This document shows positions 61,739-64,000 of a stretch of 64,000 nucleotides of DNA, one piece after another. The notes below the pieces were generated by a model, which saw only the letters and a program-made list of their open reading frames with translations, had not been told where the DNA came from and searched no databases. Location: assembly GCF_001667885.1 (NCBI RefSeq), contig NZ_LZJW01000132.1:1-64000 (forward strand), written 5' to 3'. The position numbers and the translations under genes are program-made. Within the stretch, counting starts at the first letter, position 1. Each line of letters starts with the position of its first letter. Source of the stretch: Mycobacterium scrofulaceum (lineage in GTDB: Bacteria > Actinomycetota > Actinomycetes > Mycobacteriales > Mycobacteriaceae).

Positions 61739-64000
61739 ATGTTGTCACTGACCCGCAGCCGACTGGTGGTGGTCGCGCTGGCAACCGTCGGGCTCATCGT
61801 GTTCGCGGCGATGTTTGTCAGCTCGAGCGCCCGGGGCCGGGCGGTGCTCGCGCCGGCGGGCTCGGTCATCGCGGGCGTCGTCGCCATTGCATGTTCGGTC
61901 CTTGCCGCCCGCGGTTCTCGAGGCCGCCAGCGCCTGGCGTGGGCCGCCATGGCTACCGGCCTGGTCGGCTGGACCGGCGGCGAGGCAGTGTGGTGCTACG
62001 TCGCGGTGGGTGGGGCTCTTCCGGTCGCGGATCTGTCGCCGGCCAACCTGGGCTACCTGATTCTGCCGCTGTGCGCGTTGGCCGCCGCGATCACGATTCC
62101 CAGCCGGGACGACGCCCGATTCGGAATCGGCCTGCTCCTCGACGGCATCCTCATCACCGCGTCGCTGCTCGTGGTTCTCGTCATTCTGCCGCTGGGACGG
62201 ACGGCTCGACTTCCACTGACGTTCAGCATTCCGCAAGTGGTGTTGGCCGCCGCCGGCGGCGTGTATTTGGGGCTGGTCGCCACGGCGTTCATCGTTGTGC
62301 GCAAGTCCGAGCCGGGTCGCAAGCTTTCCCCCACGCTGATGATGCTGGGGTGGGGAGTCATCGCCGCGGCCGGGGTGGTCCACGTCTATCAAGATCGGGC
62401 GGACCAGGCGCCGAGCGACCTCGTCGTTCTCGGTTGGGTCGTCGGGATGTACTTCTTCACGCTCTCCGGGCTCACTTCTCGGCCGGGACCGGAACCCGAC
62501 CTCGGTTTCTCGCAACCGTCGTCGCGCACGGCGCTTTGGTTGCCGTACCTGGCGGTCCTGCTGGCCATTACTGTTGGCGCGGTTCACTTTTGGCCGGCAT
62601 ACCGGGGTGAGGCGTTCGTCTTCTCGATCTGCGTGGTGCTCTTCGTCACCACCGTGGCCCGCCACATCTTGCTCCTGGACCGAAAGCAACGTCTGCTCGC
62701 GGCGGTTTCCGACGCCGCTTTACGGGACCCGCTGACCGGGTTGGCGAATCACCGCCTGTTCGACGATCGCCTCGCGCACGCGCTCCGCCTACACGTGCAG
62801 CACAACGTGCCCGTCAGCGTACTGACGGTAGGTGTCGACGATTTCAAGTTGGTGAACGACACACTCGGCTACGACGTGGGCGACGAATTGTTACGCGACG
62901 TTGGCGAGCGGATCCAGGCCAATATCAGCGATAGCCACACCGTCGCGCGGATGGGCGGCGACGAGTTTGCGGTGCTGGTCGAAGACCGTCCGGATGTGGC
63001 CGTGCAGGTCGCCAACGGGCTGGCACGGTCGTTCGAGGAGCCCGTGGCCGTCGAGGATCACCGACTGGACGTGCGGCTGAGTATCGGCGTGGCCTCGGCC
63101 GGAACAGAAGTGCTGGCGCCGAATGATCTTCTCAAACAGGCCGATGCCGCAAGGTCGTATGCCCGGCTGCCCAGCTCGAGCAACGTGCGGACGTTCACCC
63201 CCGAAATGGACGCGCAGCTTGGCCGGTTTCCGGCCCACGCCGGTGCCATCGCGCGGTTGCAACTGCTCGGCGAGCTGAGACGGGCCATCGAGAGCGATTC
63301 GCTGACCTTGCTGTACCAGCCGAAATTCGCCATGTCGACGGGGTCGGTGACCGGGGTGGAGGCGCTCGTCCGATGGCAACACCCGCGATTCGGCGTGCTG
63401 GGGCCCGACGAATTCTTGCCGCTGGTCCGCGAACACGGGCTGATACATGTGCTCACCGATCTGGTCCTGACACGGGCCGTCTCCGACGCTGCGGCGTGGT
63501 ACGCCGCCGGCACCCCGGTTCCCGTCGCGATCAACTTGGGGGCGCCGTCCCTCGATGAGGATGCGCTGCCTGACCGCATCATGTCGGTGCTCGCCGAGCG
63601 CGGGATGCCGCCCAGTTGCCTCACGATCGAGATCACCGAGGACTTGATGGTCGCCGACTTCGCCAGGGCCCGCACAGTGCTCAATCGTCTTCGGGAGAAC
63701 GGCATCCGGGTGGCGATTGATGACTTCGGCAGCGGCTACGCCACTCTCACGTATCTGCGCGAGCTGCCGGCCGACGAGGTCAAGCTCGGCCGGGAGTTCA
63801 TAGCGCCGATCGTCCACGACGACCGCGCCGCGACCATTGCACGTTCGGTCATCGAGCTGGCGTCCGCGTTCGGCATCGCCACCGTTGCCGAAGGCGTCGA
63901 GGACAGCGCCACCGCCCAGCGGCTCAAGGAATACGGTTGTGACGCCGTACAAGGGAACTTCTTCTGCAGCCCGTTGCCGGCTTCCGAGATTTCCCGCGTC
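61739..64000 (+). CDS. membrane-bound GGDEF-EAL cyclic-di-GMP enzyme, cut by window edge
   Basis: At least 754 codons. About ten membrane segments cover residues 8-311 (an unnamed MASE-like sensor). A GGDEF domain follows with RMGGDEFAVL (406-410); the inhibitory RxxD site five residues before it is absent (SDSH there). The EAL domain has GVEALVRWQHP (541-543), EITEDLMV, IDDFGSGYATL, AEGVEDS, so both diguanylate cyclase and phosphodiesterase sites look usable. The ATG at 61739 follows AAGGGGA too closely, so the exact start is unsure. It runs off at 64000, inside the EAL domain near its end. Confidence 0.93.
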   Translation, partial: MLSLTRSRLVVVALATVGLIVFAAMFVSSSARGRAVLAPAGSVIAGVVAIACSVLAARGSRGRQRLAWAAMATGLVGWTGGEAVWCYVAVGGALPVADLSPANLGYLILPLCALAAAITIPSRDDARFGIGLLLDGILITASLLVVLVILPLGRTARLPLTFSIPQVVLAAAGGVYLGLVATAFIVVRKSEPGRKLSPTLMMLGWGVIAAAGVVHVYQDRADQAPSDLVVLGWVVGMYFFTLSGLTSRPGPEPDLGFSQPSSRTALWLPYLAVLLAITVGAVHFWPAYRGEAFVFSICVVLFVTTVARHILLLDRKQRLLAAVSDAALRDPLTGLANHRLFDDRLAHALRLHVQHNVPVSVLTVGVDDFKLVNDTLGYDVGDELLRDVGERIQANISDSHTVARMGGDEFAVLVEDRPDVAVQVANGLARSFEEPVAVEDHRLDVRLSIGVASAGTEVLAPNDLLKQADAARSYARLPSSSNVRTFTPEMDAQLGRFPAHAGAIARLQLLGELRRAIESDSLTLLYQPKFAMSTGSVTGVEALVRWQHPRFGVLGPDEFLPLVREHGLIHVLTDLVLTRAVSDAAAWYAAGTPVPVAINLGAPSLDEDALPDRIMSVLAERGMPPSCLTIEITEDLMVADFARARTVLNRLRENGIRVAIDDFGSGYATLTYLRELPADEVKLGREFIAPIVHDDRAATIARSVIELASAFGIATVAEGVEDSATAQRLKEYGCDAVQGNFFCSPLPASEISRV

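Overview
This is a GC-rich (about two-thirds G+C) stretch of an actinobacterial chromosome, most likely a non-tuberculous, slow-growing-type Mycobacterium. The support is an orphan PPE protein, two DUF732 secreted proteins, two cutinase-family (Culp/CFP21-like) esterases, the furA-katG pair with Mtb-like residues, an LdtMt-type L,D-transpeptidase, a Rv2525c-like Tat-exported DUF1906 protein, and many GTG starts. No rRNA, tRNA, insertion sequence, prophage or CRISPR array was seen. The window looks like native chromosome with small accessory islands.

Layout. 1-8.4 kb: a truncated GlxA/AraC regulator divergent from thiol peroxidase tpx, a DUF4333 lipoprotein, a nitronate monooxygenase coupled to a NYN-domain protein, an acyl-CoA-dehydrogenase-like flavoprotein, an epimerase/AraC/VOC run, and an aldehyde dehydrogenase preceded by a 44-bp palindrome. 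8.4-15 kb: SOUL protein, two LCMT-type methyltransferases, an MDR reductase, a GH16 glucanase, very small ORFs and a cutinase. 15-19 kb: an overlapping GT4 / methyltransferase / alpha-alpha-toroid operon facing a second methyltransferase, with a clear promoter-operator. 19.5-26.3 kb: DUF1906 plus glycerophosphodiesterase, katG-furA, L,D-transpeptidase, coiled-coil protein. 26.4-33.6 kb: FAD/Rieske oxidoreductase, methyltransferase plus GT1 glycosyltransferase, PPE-SHOCT, DUF732, MOSC. 33.6-41.4 kb: ferredoxin / ferredoxin reductase / P450 operon, SRPBCC-ADH operon, CsbD pair, second cutinase. 41.5-51 kb: DUF3253, crotonase, hrpA, a monooxygenase remnant, zwf, methyltransferase, CitE-like lyase. 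51-57 kb: two lipoproteins, M42 peptidase, methyltransferase, GAP exporter, FAD oxidase. 57-64 kb: heme oxygenase divergent from a full bacteriophytochrome with a SpoIIE phosphatase output, a secreted FKBP, a DUF732 protein, and a membrane GGDEF-EAL protein running off the right edge.

The most interesting system is the last block. Heme oxygenase makes biliverdin, the chromophore bound by bacteriophytochromes, and it sits head-to-head with a phytochrome whose photosensory core (PAS-GAF-PHY, biliverdin cysteine, DIP, His and PRxSF motifs) appears intact and is fused to a PP2C/SpoIIE phosphatase instead of a histidine kinase. A cyclic-di-GMP enzyme lies 1.5 kb downstream. Together they could be a red/far-red light-sensing module. 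Runners-up are the GT4/methyltransferase/toroid cluster, the self-contained P450 electron-transfer operon, and the long palindrome in front of the aldehyde dehydrogenase.
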